NCBI GenBank assembly: GCA_016808115.1
Contig: JAEQBH010000734.1
Span: 186,001-250,000 of the forward strand
From: Tetrastigma voinierianum
Taxonomy: Eukaryota; Streptophyta; Magnoliopsida; Vitales; Vitaceae
Direction of reading: 5' to 3'
Length of the DNA stretch: 64,000 nt
The notes under the pieces were generated by a model. It was not told the DNA's origin. It saw nothing but the letters and a program-made list of their open reading frames with translations, and made no database searches. The number at the start of each line of letters is the position of its first letter. Within the stretch, counting starts at the first letter, position 1. Of the stretch, positions 11,380 to 24,416 are shown in pieces. A program made the position numbers and the translations under genes.

Positions 11380-12880
11380 TGTGGGAACCAGGGAACCTCC
11401 AGCAGTTGGAAATCAAACCCCTACCGGTTGAGTTAAAGTATGCATTCTGGAAAAAAATCATGATATCGATTGTGATATCATCAACGCTAACCACTTCATG
11501 GGAGCATAACCTGCTTTTACCTCCTCGAAAGAGCAAGCGAGGCTTTGGGGTGGAAAAATTTCTGATTTAAAGGCATGGCTTGTGTCTACCCATCATTTAT
11601 TTAGAAAAAGAAGAGTCTAAAATTTGTTAGGTAGCCATAGGAGGTTAGATCCCCACTTGCGAGGAAGTAGTTCGCATTGAAGTCTAAGTACTCCGAGCGG
11701 TATCATTTACAGTAATACGATACTTAGGTAAAGCCCGACCAGTGGTGCCGAGTGAGGGGAGTGACAACGGTAAAAAATGAAAAGGGTGAAGAATTGTCTA
11801 CGACTTACTATCGAGTTTGGAGATTGTGCATAGATTATAGGAGGCTGATGGAAATGTAGAGAAAATATCACTTCGGGTTACCATTCATCGATCGACTCCT
11901 TGAGAGAGTTCTGGTTACCAAATATTGCTTTTGATTAGGGTATTGAGAATTGCTTTCGGAATAGAGATTGCACCGGAGGATCGAAGACCTTTGCTTGTCC
12001 ATTTGCTTTAATAGCTACGGGAGGATGCCTTTTGGTCTTTGCAACATACAGAGCCACTTTCGAGATGTATGCTTAGTATGTTTAACGATATGGTGGAGCG
12101 CATAATGGAAGTATATGGATGATATCCTTTGTACATGGGCGACTTTGAAGAATGCGACTAATCTTGAGGCTATCTCTGCGGAGGTGTAGAAAGGGCCTGG
12201 TGCTCGGCCAGGAGAAGTTCCATTTATAGTTAAATTTATGTGGGCGTATTATTTCAGTAGGGAATAGAAGTTGACAAGCAAAAAATTGAACTTATTCAGC
12301 GCATCCCCAAACAAATGTAAGCAGTTAGAGGCAATTCCTTGGTCATACGGGCTTCTACGAAGATTCATAGAGGATTTCTCGAAGGTGCTAAACTCTCTAT
12401 GAGCTCCTGGAGAAAGATGCTAAATTTGTTTTGAAAAGTGCCATGAGGCTTTGGCTGAAGTCCCATTTGATCCTTTTGCACCCGATAGTACGAGCATCTG
12501 ATTGGCGGTTGCCTTTTAGTAGTGTGTGATGCAGTGATCTTCTTTATTGGGGCGTGCTGGGCGAAGAGGAGGGATGGAAGACCTCATGTAATGTATTCGA
12601 AAACCTTGAATGAGCTCTGAAGGAACTATACTCACAGAGAAGGAATTGTTAAGCGGTGGTCTGCGCCTTAGATGGAAATTTCGAGCATACTGGTTGGGTC
12701 ACGATATAGTCATTTTCTGGATCATTCAGCTAAAATATCTCTGACCAAACAAAATGCAGCGAGACTTATCAGATGGGTTCTTACGCCAAAAATTTAACTT
12801 GCAAATTAAAAGCAAAAGAGGGTGAGAATGTGGTGTGACCATCTTTGAGTTAACGATAGCCCGTGATACTCGTAGTCCAC
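11380..12880 (+). pseudogene. E2 reverse transcriptase and RNase H, decayed
   Basis: Starts with LEIKPLPVELKYAFW (11407-11455; family LELKPLP..LKYAFL). The RT fingers appear as YRVWRLCIDYRRL (11804-11845), the palm as GRMPFGLCNIQ (12018-12050), and the catalytic region as MEVYMDDILC (12106-12135), so the YxDD motif is still readable. The thumb and RNase H follow with VVCDAV (12520-12540) and LNEL..TELYSQRR (12603-12640). At least a dozen frame breaks separate these, so the enzyme is dead. Confidence 0.8.
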
Positions 12881-12889
12881 GCCCTCAAT

Positions 12890-14140
12890 GATGTTAGATA
12901 TGCAGATCTAATAGAGTTGGAAAAAGCTCCCACTGGTATTCTCGCATTGCCAGATTTCCTGCGGCTAAGAAATCCCCTATATTTGGAAGAGCAGGATAAG
13001 GAAGTATTTCCTTTGGCGGAGTGTTCCTATTAGTGGAAGGCGCCTTCTTGATCTTTGTGAGATGGATAATCGAAAGTGTACGGAGACAGGTGAGCCAGCA
13101 CTTGCAGGAGTGCTGTGGTGGTCACTTTGCTTCCCAGAGGGCCTTGATGAAGGTCTTGCGGTCCCCGGTTTCCGACCTTCCTTGTTTAAGAAGCACACGA
13201 ATGTGTCGTACCATGTGATAGATGCAGACTGGGAAATTGCCTCTACCGCAGTCATGTGATGCCCTGAGACTGATTTTGGTGGTCGAGCTGTTCGATGTTT
13301 AGGGCATCGATTTCAGGACCTTTCACATCTTATGGTCCTTCACATACATATCGGTGGGAGTGGTATGTGTCGAGTGGGTTGAAGCAATCCTGAAACCAAT
13401 GACCACGGGGTGGTGTAAATTCTTGAAGCAAGCATCTTTTAGGTTCGAATTGCAAAGCCACATTATTGGTGATGAGTTCCACATTTCTGTAACAAACCTT
13501 TTACAGCCTCATGGCTAAATATGGTGTAGAAACACAAGTGGCCACCTTACCATCCTCGAAACAAAGTGTTGATAGGGACTTTCACTTGAGGAGATTAAGA
13601 CCATTCTAATGAAGGTGAGTAACTGACAACGAAAAGAAGCGGTCATATTTGCTTGATTCGGCGATTTCTGAGAACAACTTTCAAGACAATCATGGAATGT
13701 CCCTTATCGGTTGATGCATGATGAGACATTATCACCCCTTCAGGTGGAGATCGAATGCAGAAGCATGGTGGGCAATCGAAGCTGAACATGGATCTAAATA
13801 GGCCGGGAGTCAAGATTCCTTGATCTCGATTTGGAAGAAATGCGAAATGATGCTACTTGATTAAAGAAGTTTGCAAAGGAAGATAAAAAGTAGCATGATT
13901 AAATGATAAGCGCTGAAATTTCAACAAGGACGAGTCCTCCTATATGATTCAAACTCCATCTATTTCCGAGGCAAGCTCAGTCGCGATGGGCGGGTCCATT
14001 CATAATTCGACGAGGCGCACTTGATGGTTCAGTAGACCTGTCGATCTAAATGATGAGGGTGATCAAAGTTAATGGGCAGAGGGTGAAGCCATATGTTGTG
14101 CGACAAGCCGTCGGGGAGGAGATTCTCTTGCGGACCCCCC
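12890..14140 (+). pseudogene. E2 integrase, decayed, with pol C-terminus
   Basis: The zinc-binding region is seen as CCGGHFASQRA-like residues (about 13110-13145), EAHECVVPCDRC (13190-13230) and SHVMP. Core-domain remnants include FRASISGPF (13297-13330), THTY, and KYGVETQVATLPSSKQ (about 13518-13565; family KYGVxHKVATPYHPQT). The C-terminal extension ends with VKPYV at about 14085 and EEILL at 14120. Integrase inserts the cDNA. It lacks a chromodomain, as expected for Athila. Confidence 0.8.
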
Positions 14141-15463
14141 TTGAATCGGCCACACATTCCAAGGGTGGCTCTTAGCTACAATCTCGAAGCCACTTATTTA
14201 ATTGCTTAAGTTTCTTTTTGTTTAAAATTTTTTGTAGTAATCAGCATTTGGCATTGGATTTTCACTTTGTGTTGACAAGCTGCGAGTAACATCGACCAGG
14301 GATGACCGCGCCTCCTGCCTGTGTTTGAGGAAGTCCCAGATTCCATCCTCTGGCTTTTCATTCCCGTACCGGTCGGTTGGAAGAGATTTTCATATTTTGG
14401 AATTTAGTTTCTTTAGTTTATACATGTCTTAGTACCAAATTGGTTTTTCTTTAATTTTCAATTGATGTTTTGTGTGTCTATTAAATGTTTCTCTTTACCT
14501 TTAGTTGAAGGAGTGAAGCCACTGCTCTATCTGTATCTTTAGAACAATTCCCATACAGGATGTAGTTTTTGTGTTGAAGTTCAGCGTATTCAACCTTTTA
14601 TCCACCTTTAGCTAATCACACACAGTGCACTCCAGATTGTACCAATAGGTTGAGAAGCTATATACACTCTTCACTTTGCAGCCCAGGCCTTAGATCTGTT
14701 GACAACTAATATTAGGTTTGTGTTGCAGTGAATGAAGGCCGATGTGGTCTTCAAATCAGAAAAATAAAAGAAGAAAAGAATAAAAGCCAAATGCGCTTTG
14801 CTTAGAGGCCGATCTGATCATAGGGTATGTGAAAACTATACCTAAATATAATTTGTTGAGTCATGTCGACTTGATGTTCGCTACACGGGTGGATGGGTGG
14901 GTTTAAGCGAGTTGTAGGTGCTTAATTCTCGAAATTAATTCGGAAGTCAAGATGAAAACTGTAAGTTTAGTAATTCGATTGATGTCATTTTGGCTTGATG
15001 CCTAAACAACAATTAGTTGCAGAGTCATCGAATGAATACAGTACCTGAGGACTTTGATGAAATTAGAGGTTTTAGCATTACCTCTGATATGTAGAAAGAG
15101 AATAAAGGTGACCATTTGCTCACATTAGGTTAATTCAACAGGTTTAAGGCCACGCCAGCGTACTATAGCTAGGTTAGAGGAGAGAATAGCTTTGCAACAA
15201 TGGCTCAAGGTGGTTACCTTAGGAACAAATTAAGATTTTAGTCTGGAAGTTAAGGTTGACTTCCTTGGGTAGATGTTGCTTTTTAAAACTTGTTCTTATG
15301 TATCATTTGTTCTCTCATGCGATTTTCGTATAGGGTCACAGAATTGTTCATTACTAAAGTAAAAACATACGTACACACACTTTTTGAACAATATACTTTT
15401 TGTAAAAAGCACGACATGTACCTTTATTGTTTTTAGCATTGCAACGATGTCGGTTGGGGGGTG
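14141..15463 (+). other. E2 3' spacer without ORF2
   Basis: Non-coding: AT-rich sequence, a purine-rich tract AAAATAAAAGAAGAAAAG at 14760-14777, and the conserved 3' block (14870-15260) shared with E1, A and P. It ends GGTTGGGGGGTG before the LTR, a candidate polypurine tract. There is no GC-rich block and nothing resembling the ORF2 of E1 and A. Confidence 0.7.
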
Positions 15464-16891
15464 TGATTAGTGCGAAAAGTCTTTATTTTGAATCCTATTT
15501 AAGATAGGTTTTGAGTGCTTTGCCTTAATCATATGGTGAACCCGGATTGACATGTGCGGGGTCCTGAGCCACCGCGATTAGTTCAGGTTTGTTTTGGTAA
15601 TTTACGGGTTTTGGCCTGATAATAATTTCAAGTTTGATGTCGTGGTCTTTGAATGTAAAGAATTCACGTTGATTTCATCAACTTCAAAAATGAAAAGAGA
15701 AATGTCAAGTGGAAATGATGAAAAGGAGATCTGAGGCAAGAAGGAGGCATTAGGAGGCAAACCAGTTTTCGCTATGCATTAGAAAATTCGCGAGATTCAT
15801 AGAAAATTTCGCAATCCCAGCGAATTTCGCTATGCACATTTTTTCGATATCATAGCGAAAGTTACTGTGCATAGAAAAAATTTGAATTTCGATATGCCTT
15901 GTATTTTCGCTATGATAGCGAAATTCACTACATAGCGAAAATCATTCCCCTGTGTTTTTTATTCAAAACGACCTCGTTTTGTTTAATTATCATTTTGTCC
16001 CTATTGTAATCTCATATATTTTTGGCATTTTTTTGTATTTCACACAATTGGGTTGACTATATCGCCACCTTAACGCTAACTTTAACATCAAGCTTTCATG
16101 ACTTTTGGTTTTTAGGTTACATTTGCTCTCTTCTCTCTCTTATTTCTCTCATTTTCTTTTAGCTTCCCAAACACCCTTGAGGATAATGACTCGAGGGATC
16201 TTGCCTTGAAGCCTTGAGGTTTCTTGACAGTTGTAATTGGTTTCAGCCAGGTGTCTCATGCTTTAAATGAAACAGTCTTGCATTTATGGCTCCAAACTTT
16301 AAACTAGGGATAATGCTATTTGTGTCATCTTTCCTTTGATTGATACTTGTCATGCTTTAGGGTTAGTGCATTCTTAAAGGTAGATGCTGCTTGACATTCT
16401 TTACAGAATGTCATTTACGAGCCATTGAAATGGGGTTAAATGCTAGATTTTCAAACTGATTGGAACATTAGATAACCAGAATTATATGATTGGACTGAAT
16501 AGGAGTGTTTTAGGGTTAGATTTTATCAGCTAAACAAAGATCCGGTTTGGCCTTGACTATATGTCATTTGCCTTAATCTGAGGAAATAACTTGGGGACAT
16601 CTTAATAACCCCATTTTATGAGATAGTGACCCAGAGCCTTGAGGTCACCATTCACACTTCATTTTAAGCTATTTCGATTAACGAATGAACCTTGATCTCC
16701 CTGTTTTTAGTCAAAAATCCAAATAAAAGTCTCACATTTTCAAACATATTAAGATCATTAGGTGGGATGAAAACCCATCTCGTGTTCGATACACAGGCCG
16801 GTATCTTTGCGGTAGCTTGACTACGGCGTGGGAGGAATATAGGAAACAAATATTGTTGATTAGAATCACCTTGTAATTAGCCTGGAAATCG
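15464..16891 (+). repeat. E2 3' LTR (subtype A)
   Basis: Pairs with 7234-8744. Hairpin at 15464-15531, shortened palindrome array at 15765-15945, and stem-loop CCCTTGAG/CTCGAGGG at 16174-16197, where one pair becomes a U-G wobble. The TATA region is damaged (GACTATATCGCC near 16054). It differs from its partner mainly by small deletions. The end is set at CCTGGAAATCG by analogy with the GGCACGAATCA terminus. Confidence 0.8.
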
Positions 16892-17490
16892 TGATAAATG
16901 GGAAAAGGGTCACGCAGCTTGATCTTTTGGAACCCAACTCCTTACCACTTTCTCTCCTATCCCTTCTCCAAAAATGCTGATGGCTCAGAAAGAAATGAGC
17001 CACAAGACCACATTTTTGGTCTTTATGCGAATCCACTTAAGTGTAAGGCCATGTTTGGCCTTCCACCTATTCAAATTCTCATTTTCCATTTTTGTCTTAA
17101 TCACTTATTCACTCATAAGGCCTTGTTTGGCCACCCAATAAGTCCAATTTTGCATTTTTGACATTCTAACTCTTTATTTTACTCTCCTTATCATTTATCA
17201 TTTATTTTCCCATTACCATTTAAGCTATCATTTGACCCTTGGGTCCTTATTTTACAAATTTTCCACATTTTCCCCCTTTTTCACTTGGGTTTATTTATGG
17301 GTTCAATCCATTTCTCAATTTAGCATATAATATTCAATCATATGCCCACACTTTAAATTTACTTTTCTGGTTATCAATTTGCAGGAAGAAGCCAGAGTTT
17401 GATTCAATTTGTCGACCAGATTCGGTCAGGCCGTTGGCGGATACGAGGCAGAGTTCGAGTGCGAGACTCAGGACTAAGACTCTTTACCTG
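16892..17490 (-). repeat. Chromovirus-like LTR sequence, part 2, and unassigned junction
   Basis: Continues the LTR-like sequence broken by E2 at 7233. It holds repeated AAGGCC(A/T)TGTTTGGCC phrases (17045-17062, 17117-17136), which also occur at 21196-21212 near the start of the next LTR. About 17380-17480 is a GC-richer stretch beginning after TTTGCAG that I cannot assign. No gene recognised. Confidence 0.4.
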
Positions 17491-20400
17491 AATATTTTTT
17501 TTTTTTTTAAACCAAACTTATACCTGTGGGTATGGCCCACATCTTATAACAGAATCAAAATATTATATACAAATCAAAAGAACTACCACCGGAGTGGTGT
17601 CCATCAAAATCCCGAACCACGTATAAAGCGAATTCTGTTTCATTGCAAAACTATCACTTTGCATTTACAAATCAGAGCACGGAACCTACATGTAGTGAAC
17701 CCTTACAAGTGTGTTGGCTTAGCTGTATGCGGATGTCTTCAGACGTCTTCTCCTGTACCTACAAGGATTAAGAACCCGTGCTAAGCTTTTCGCAGCTTAG
17801 TGGGGAAACATTCTTATCTGAAACATAAATACGGATAACATTAACATGTATCGAATATTGGGCATTCACGTAATGAACTTATCTGATTACTTAGACTTAT
17901 CACAGGACTTATGCTATTCAAACTTATACTTATCACATTACGATCTTGTACTTACTTTCGAGATCTCCGTAGGAGATTCTGAGCTTATGCTTATACGGAG
18001 GTCCTTATGCGTGCGTTGCGCCATCTATCTCGGACCTCGTAGGAGTTTATAGAGCATGCTTATGCCATGGGGCTTATGCTTATACTACGGGTTTACACAT
18101 ATTCGGGTACCGTGGAGTGCTCACGGGAGATTTTACGGGCATTATCTTGAGTGCGGACATCTTATGCGGGAAGTGCCAGTAAGTCTTCACTGAAACTTAT
18201 CTTGGTACTTCTATCTTATGCCCGTACTGAGTATATGCGGTCTTCTGAACATGCTTGTGTTGGAGCTTATTCTTGTCTTCGGATCTTATGCGTGTATTAC
18301 ATAGCCCAGTTCTTGTATTTCGGATCTTATTCATGTAGGAAGGTGCAGTAAGTACGATAAGTCGGGTGAATCGGACTTATAGAGATCGTATGGGTATGGA
18401 CATTAGTCCATGGCAGTCACGGATCATAACGAATACATACTTAGTTCAGATACAAAGTACGTAGGTACTATAGAACTTATACTTATCTTACAGACTTATC
18501 TTGGTCTTGGAACTTGGACATGTATTTAGGATCTTAGTCATGTGAAGGTACCAGTAGAATAAGATAAGTCGGAACAAATCGGACTTATCTGATTCCATGT
18601 CGGTATGGACATTAGTGCAGGCGATCGAGAACGGATACATATACTTATTTTACGGATCTGAAAGTACCCTTATGTACCTCTTTGGACTTATACTTATTTT
18701 CACCCAGGTATGGGAATTGCAGTAGATATGCGGACTTATATTTATTTTTGCAGTTCTGCAGGAGTACGTGGAGTCTTCTGAGAACATGATTAGATCTGGT
18801 ATCAGTAGATACTACATAACTTAATAAGATCTGAGATGGGAGCTTAGTAAATACAGGTACCGGTGGGTACTACAGAACTTGTCAGGCGAGACATAGCCCA
18901 ATCAATCTGGGGTACCGTGGGTACTGCAAGACTAATCGGATCTGAGGGACATAGCGTCGGATGCGAGTGCAGGCCAAGTGCGCTACTTAGAACTTCGTGA
19001 ATCTGAGAATGAATTTATTCGAATCTGGGTACGTAGGTACTATAGAACTTCATCAAATACGGGGAGTACCGTAGGTACCCTACGGAATAATTAGATACAG
19101 GGACGGAGCTTATTCGGATCTGGCGGTGCAGAGTGATGCTAAAGCTAGATAAGACGGGACTTATTAGGATACGGGGTACGTAGGTACTACGGGACTTATT
19201 CGGATCTGAGTACGTAGGTACTACGGAACTTCATCCGGATCTGGGACTTATTCGGATACAGGAATTGCACAAGTAAGTCGCTACCGGGACTTATTTGAAT
19301 CTGAGAGTGCTCGTGAGTGCTTATGGGACTTGATCGGATACGAGGGTGCACTGTAGGTACTCTGAAGCCATCGAGAGACGGGACTTATTCGGATACGAGT
19401 GCCGTAGGTACTACGAGGGACTTGATCGGATCTGAGAGTGCGGGTGGGTACTACGGGACTTATTTGGATACGGGAGTACCATTAGGTCTTCTGAGCAGTC
19501 TGAGGTACATTGGATCTTTACTCTTAATCTTTATTGGGGTCTTATCATATAGCATTTGATTTCCTAGACCTGATGTCTGAAGGAGTAGGACAACCTGATA
19601 AGTGCAGAGATACTATAAAGTAGGAAAGTCTTAGTAACCTGAAGGGTTACGAATCTTTTGAACATAGGTGTCATAACATAGGACGAGGAGTGTCGGACAC
19701 TAATCGGGAGTCAGAGACCTTGTCGGAATCTTAGAAGTACTAATCAGAGTCTGGAAGTACTGTCGAGACCCAGGAGTCTTTGTGTCATTTAATTGTTCTT
19801 AGTCTTAGGTAGTTTACAATTATATGAGTTCGTTAACTTACTATCTTATAATAAGCATTCTTAGCCACATTATGTGTTCATGACAGATTTTATTTCACTT
19901 TCGCTGATCGCGTGTCGATTCGTTTGATATTTCATATGTATTTATGTTTCATGAACACGGTATACATTTTGCATTTCTATATTTTCATATTTACTATTAC
20001 ATATGGCATTTCATATATATAGTATAATGCCTATGTATTCACACATCATTTATGTATTTCTAGTCCCTCTATAAATCTATTTTAAGTAGAAATTGGAATC
20101 ATTCCAATCGGATCATCAAACTCGAGTTATGGCATTTTCATGCCAACTGAGCGATTTCTGGAATTTTACCGGGACAGTTTGAAATAATTATTTTCCAGTG
20201 CCTTGTCTCAATATTTGACAATGGATCTTTGTAATCCTTTAAATTTAAGGTGTTAAGGGTTCTATTCCAATCGGAATCACCCAATTCGGAGTACCGAAAC
20301 TCAAGTTACGTCCGAAACAACCCGGACTACTCTATGTTCAAACGGATGCAGAAATTGGCTTGCACATATTTACTTGGTGAATTTTGGGACTACCCCAGAG

Positions 20401-21495
20401 CCAGAATTTGACGATACCTATTTCTCTAGGTTTGGTTCTCCTTGAGAGTCCCCATTTTAATTGGTCACTTGAATCACTCCGTCGGATAAGAAATGAGAGC
20501 GTTATGGCTGAAAATCTGGTGGTGGCCAGAACTGACGTCAGTTATCAGGTACACCCACAAAGTGTCTAGGTACACTTTGGATCTGAAGGGTCATAATTTA
20601 CATTCGAGGTGTCTGGTACACATGACAAAATGTCGGAATGTAATGTTTTCTCCTTTCCAATTTTTGATACCCACATCAACCCTATACTCCATAAATACCT
20701 CAAAGCCATTCCAAATTTATCTATAACCTCAATTTTACTTTAATTCTTCTTTCAATACTTCTCTATTTCAAAATCCTTCATGACTTACCAAACCCACTAA
20801 TATGGGTTATGATCCATACAACTTTAACATGTAGAATAGTTATGGCTTGTTCTAAACCCTAACTCAATTACTTGCCATTGGAATCCATATGAATCCGACC
20901 AAAGGGAGGATTTTATATGTTTTTTGTTCTATCCAAAGTTTTACCAAGCTTACTTTTTGGGGTTAAGATGAAACCTCAGCAAAACCCAAGTTTGTGGGGA
21001 CAAGCTATTAAACATACAAGCATGGAATGTCATACATAACTCATAGAATCCATGATAAAGGTCATATTTCCATACCTTGGCTTGTTTGGCCTCTTCTTCT
21101 TCTCTTCCTTTTCCTCTTCTTCTCCCCTTCTTTCTTCTCACGGGGTTCTCCTCAATTTGAGACCAAATTCGGGTCTTAAATCCAGATTTTCTTAGGGCCT
21201 TGTTTGGCCCTCCAAAAACCCATTTTTGGGTTTAGTTTCATTATTTGATTTTAAGCCCATAACTCTTGGCCATTTGTATTTCAAGTTTCCTTTATTTCAT
21301 TTTGGGCCTCCAATTTTATTAATCCATATCTTTTAGACCCCTTTTTGGACAAATTACAATCTTGTCCTTAAGTTTTGTAACTTTCCAGGTCTCTCGTTTC
21401 CATGTTTCGCATTTAGCTTACGAAACATTCAAATTAGGCTTACAAAATACCCTAAACATGTCGACAACGACTAGGGTATATTTCGGGGTGTTACA
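17491..21495 (-). repeat. Tekay/Del-like chromovirus LTR containing a minisatellite
   Basis: The right end, read on the minus strand, starts TGTAACACCCCGAAATATAC, a start typical of Tekay/Del LTRs. Sequence at 20240-20320 (TTCCAATCGGAATCACCCAA) parallels the LTRs of element C. The polypyrimidine stretch CTTCTTCTTCTCTTCC (21097-21112) also has a counterpart in C. The left end is not defined; I placed it at the T-run near 17490. The LTR abuts RT sequence of F at 21496, so it was probably inserted there. No coding sequence. Confidence 0.6.
17860..19520. repeat. Degenerate minisatellite, 34-40 bp units
   Basis: Dozens of diverged units built around GGGACTTATTCGGATCTGAG followed by GTACGTAGGTACTAC. 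The cleanest run is 19180-19250. The left part (17860-18700) has the same CTTAT and GGATCT words in a looser arrangement. The unit contains the palindromic words TACGTA and GGTACC. It lies entirely within the chromovirus-like LTR. Confidence 0.7.
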
Positions 21496-21519
21496 CAATT
21501 CATACCCATAATATATATT

Positions 21520-22430
21520 AAAATTATTATAAAAATTCTGGTGGTATTTTGGGGCGCATAACCTTCCCCGTGAAGTGCCGAAGGGATGAAATGACAATTG
21601 ACACCGCTTGCTCTTCAACAGGCTATTTCAACTCCACAGCAAAGGTTTAAGCTCCAATTTCGCGCCACTTGTTCCTTCCTCAATCATCAGCGCTGCAAAA
21701 TTTATCGTTTTTCTCCGCCCCCGCATGCCTTCATGTCCGGGCTTCGCGGGCCTTCCGAATATCACTAATTCTTCGCTTAGCACATCCTACATCCCTTCGT
21801 CACCTCGTTCTCCAGATTGTGTCATCGATGTAAACTTTCAGCTATCTTCCATCAAAAGATGTGTTTTACTCAAGGGAAGATGTTGAGCTCTGTGGTCATG
21901 TTTCAAGGTGAGTTGCATAACACCATTTCAATAGCTTGATAAACGCATTGGAAGTGCCAAGAATGGTCTCCTCAAGATGACAGGTACATAATTGGCTCTC
22001 ATTGCTAAGCCGGTTCTGTTAGTGGTCATACAACAAAATCTACTGATAGTAGAATTTGGTCTACTTGTAGCCAGACATCTTCCATTGTCCCCTTTGGTAT
22101 CTTGATTGATCTATCTGCAAGAGACAGTGTGATGGAGGTGGCCTTTAGTTCTCCCAACCCGAGCTGCTTGTACATCGAATAAGGGAGGAGATTCACACTT
22201 GCACCCAAGTCTAGCAAGGTTTTTCCAATAAGTGCCTTAATATTAACCGAGATGGTCGGACAACTCATATCTTTATACTTCACTGGAGTCTTGCATTGGA
22301 TGATAGCACTGACTTGTTCAATCAGGAAGGCCTTCTTGTCAACATTCAACCCTATTTTCACTGTACGCAAGTCCTTAAAAATTTTTGTGTAGGTGGGGAC
22401 TTGTTTGTTCATGTCAAGCAGGGGGGATGT
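21520..22430 (-). pseudogene. F protease and start of reverse transcriptase
   Basis: 22026-22412 is the best preserved protease in the Athila group here: an open frame with EQVSAIIQCKTPVKYKD, SVNIKALIGKT, active site LLDLGASVNLLPYS, KQLGLGEL, SLADRSIKIPKG and SVDFVV. The frame then breaks, but NHVP and the family LEL..NIF region continue to about 21860. RT begins with KLELKPL-like residues near 21650-21665 and is cut at 21496. The D-L-G-A active site is intact over 128 residues, yet the downstream part is shifted. Confidence 0.85.
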
Positions 22431-24080
22431 TGACCTTTATTTGCCTCAACACTTCTAACATTTCAACCTGATTAATGGCCATCTTTTTAGCTTTTAGTGC
22501 TTGAGGAAAAGGTGGGGGTGTGCTATTTTTCACTGCAGTCTGCTTGATCACCACCTCCTCTGGTTCAGTCTCTTTAGCTTCCTAGCCTTGTTCTACTACT
22601 TTGGGTGCTGGTTGTTTGAGCTCTTTGCCACTTCTCAATGTGATGATTGCCTTAACTTCATCTATCCTAGAATTTGGTTCATTGGAGGAGCTCACTTCAT
22701 GTAGTCCCCTGGGATTTGGTTGTGTCTGAGAGGGGAATTTCCCCTTTTCCTGCACCTGCTACTAGTTGGATAGTCTTGAGATTGAATACTGAAGGTTGTC
22801 ATATTTTTGGGAAATTTCAGCTTGCAAACTATCATGCTTTTGGGAATTTTCTGAGTGTAGGTTGCCTATATTTTCTTATTGAGTGTGCTCTGAAATCGTG
22901 TCAATTCTTTTGATTAGCTTGGGCATTCACTGGCTTTTGTTCCTCCACAAAGTTACCTTCCCATTGCTCAAGTTCATAAACAGCCTTGTCTAACCGGAGA
23001 TGAAGATGCAGGTGGCTGCGGGTCAGGGCCGAGGATCCATGCTATTGTCATTCAATGTGAGGCAATATGTGGAGGAGGCTCGTGGTTCCTCAAGTCAGGT
23101 CAGGTATTGTTGTATGGTGTTATGGCTGGTGGCTTGTATTTCCCCACTACATTAGCTTGTTCAACCAAAGTCCTCTAATCGAAGGAACACTCGGGGTAAT
23201 GCTCTCCCGTGTTTAGTGACTGACAGCTGAAGCATGGTCAAGTTAGGCATAGATGCTCGCCTATTGCTCGCACCTCATGATGATTCCTCATTTCAATCTC
23301 TTCTAACCTCCTAGCCAAGGTGGACAGCTTTGTTTTCGTCTACATGTCCTCTGAGAGTGAGTACATGCCTCCCCTTTGATTTGGTGGTGGCCTCATCCTG
23401 TCTATCTCCCTATGATTTGACTCATCCCAAGCTTTAGAGGTTTCAAATTTACATAGCCGAGAAGTCCATGGTTTATCCGATTCTGCTTAGAAGTCCCCCC
23501 ACACATGGTCTCCAATAATTGCTTCATGGCGTAGGACATTCCATCATATAAGTGGTTGACCAACATCCATGTATATCAAAGCCATGGTGTGGGCATGCAC
23601 CGATGGTTTACATATCTCTCCGAGCATCGTAAAACTTCATTATCATGGGCCAAATGTATAATTTGCCTCTTCAAACTCGTTGTTCCCAGTAATCAAGAAC
23701 TTTTTCAAAACTTTGCTCGGGCAGCTCGCCTAAGATGGTTCTTGGCCTTAGAGAATTAAGCCAAATTTTAGCTTTCATTTTGAGGGTTGTGTGCCGAAAG
23801 GCCTTCACCTTACAAATCCATATCGATTGCACTCCTTAAAAAGCCAGCAAACTTCCTCGAACTCCCTGTGATATGTGTGTATGGATTCTCATTTTCCATA
23901 CCATGGAAGGTTGGGAACAGGCACCAAAATAAGGTCCGACGACCACATCTTCTCGCAGTGAGGTACAATGCATGAGGTGCACTCACCCTCGTGGGTGTAT
24001 ATGGTCCCCCACGGACCTTTGTGCATCAGGGGTTTCTCGTATCCCCACGACTTTGTTGCCCTCGTGTGGAGAGGCTCCAT
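22431..24080 (-). pseudogene. F gag, decayed
   Basis: The start ATG at 24078-24080 begins MEPLHTRATKSWG, in the position and sense of the MDPL starts of E2, A and H. Next come CTSCIVPHC, LPWYGK.ENPYTH (about 23890-23875), WLNSLRPRTIL (about 23765-23735), ACPHHGFDIHGCW (about 23600-23560), NYWRPCVGG (about 23525-23500) and a C-terminal region rich in Pro/Gln. Several frameshifts; not translatable as one protein. Confidence 0.75.
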
Positions 24081-24396
24081 CCGACATTATGTAACCGACT
24101 TCACACCTCGTTTGTGGAGCACCGGTTCTCTCTAGCCTACCCGCAGCAAATTCCTATCCTGTTGCATAAAGTCCTAGGAACACAACACAAAATGAAGACG
24201 AAACCAAAATAAGGCTACCAAAAGGGTTAGTTGGTTAAACTTAAACAAAGAAAACTGGTATGCACAAGATAAAATTCAACTTCCCGCATGGAATCAGAAT
24301 AGGGAATAATGGTCAAATAAAAAACGAATGAGAATTCACCAATACTTGTGATCTGGATCACAAGTTCATCAACTTCTCACTTACACTACGACACCA

Positions 24397-24414
24397 TCCA
24401 CGACAACGGCGCCA
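24397..24414 (-). promoter_or_regulatory. F primer binding site (tRNA-Asp type)
   Basis: Minus strand TGGCGCCGTTGTCGTGGA directly inside the LTR end at 24417, two mismatches from the usual TGGCGCCGTTGCCGGGGA. Confidence 0.85.
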
Positions 24415-24416
24415 TT

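Larger units (their letters stand above)
7234..16891 (+). mobile_element. E2: Athila-like element with pol, no ORF2
   Basis: Plus-strand element with both LTRs (7234-8744 and 15464-16891), primer site, gag, PRO, RT, RNase H and integrase in canonical order, all decayed. The pol C-terminus (VKPYV... at about 14085, EEILL at 14120) is followed by only 1.3 kb of non-coding spacer, so there is no ORF2. The 5' flank GCAAT (7229-7233) has no clear match after 16891, so a target-site duplication is not demonstrable. The element sits inside chromovirus-like LTR sequence. Confidence 0.85.

Noticed and set aside
17380..17480. Possible host exon after an acceptor-like TTATCAATTTGCAG
   Set aside because: Only about 100 bp with no recognisable protein and no partner exon nearby; the context is LTR-like on both sides.
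17239..17784. 181-codon open frame on the plus strand
   Set aside because: Low-complexity hydrophobic and basic translation in AT-rich LTR-like sequence, with a poly-F/K segment from the T-run and no family motif. Chance frame.
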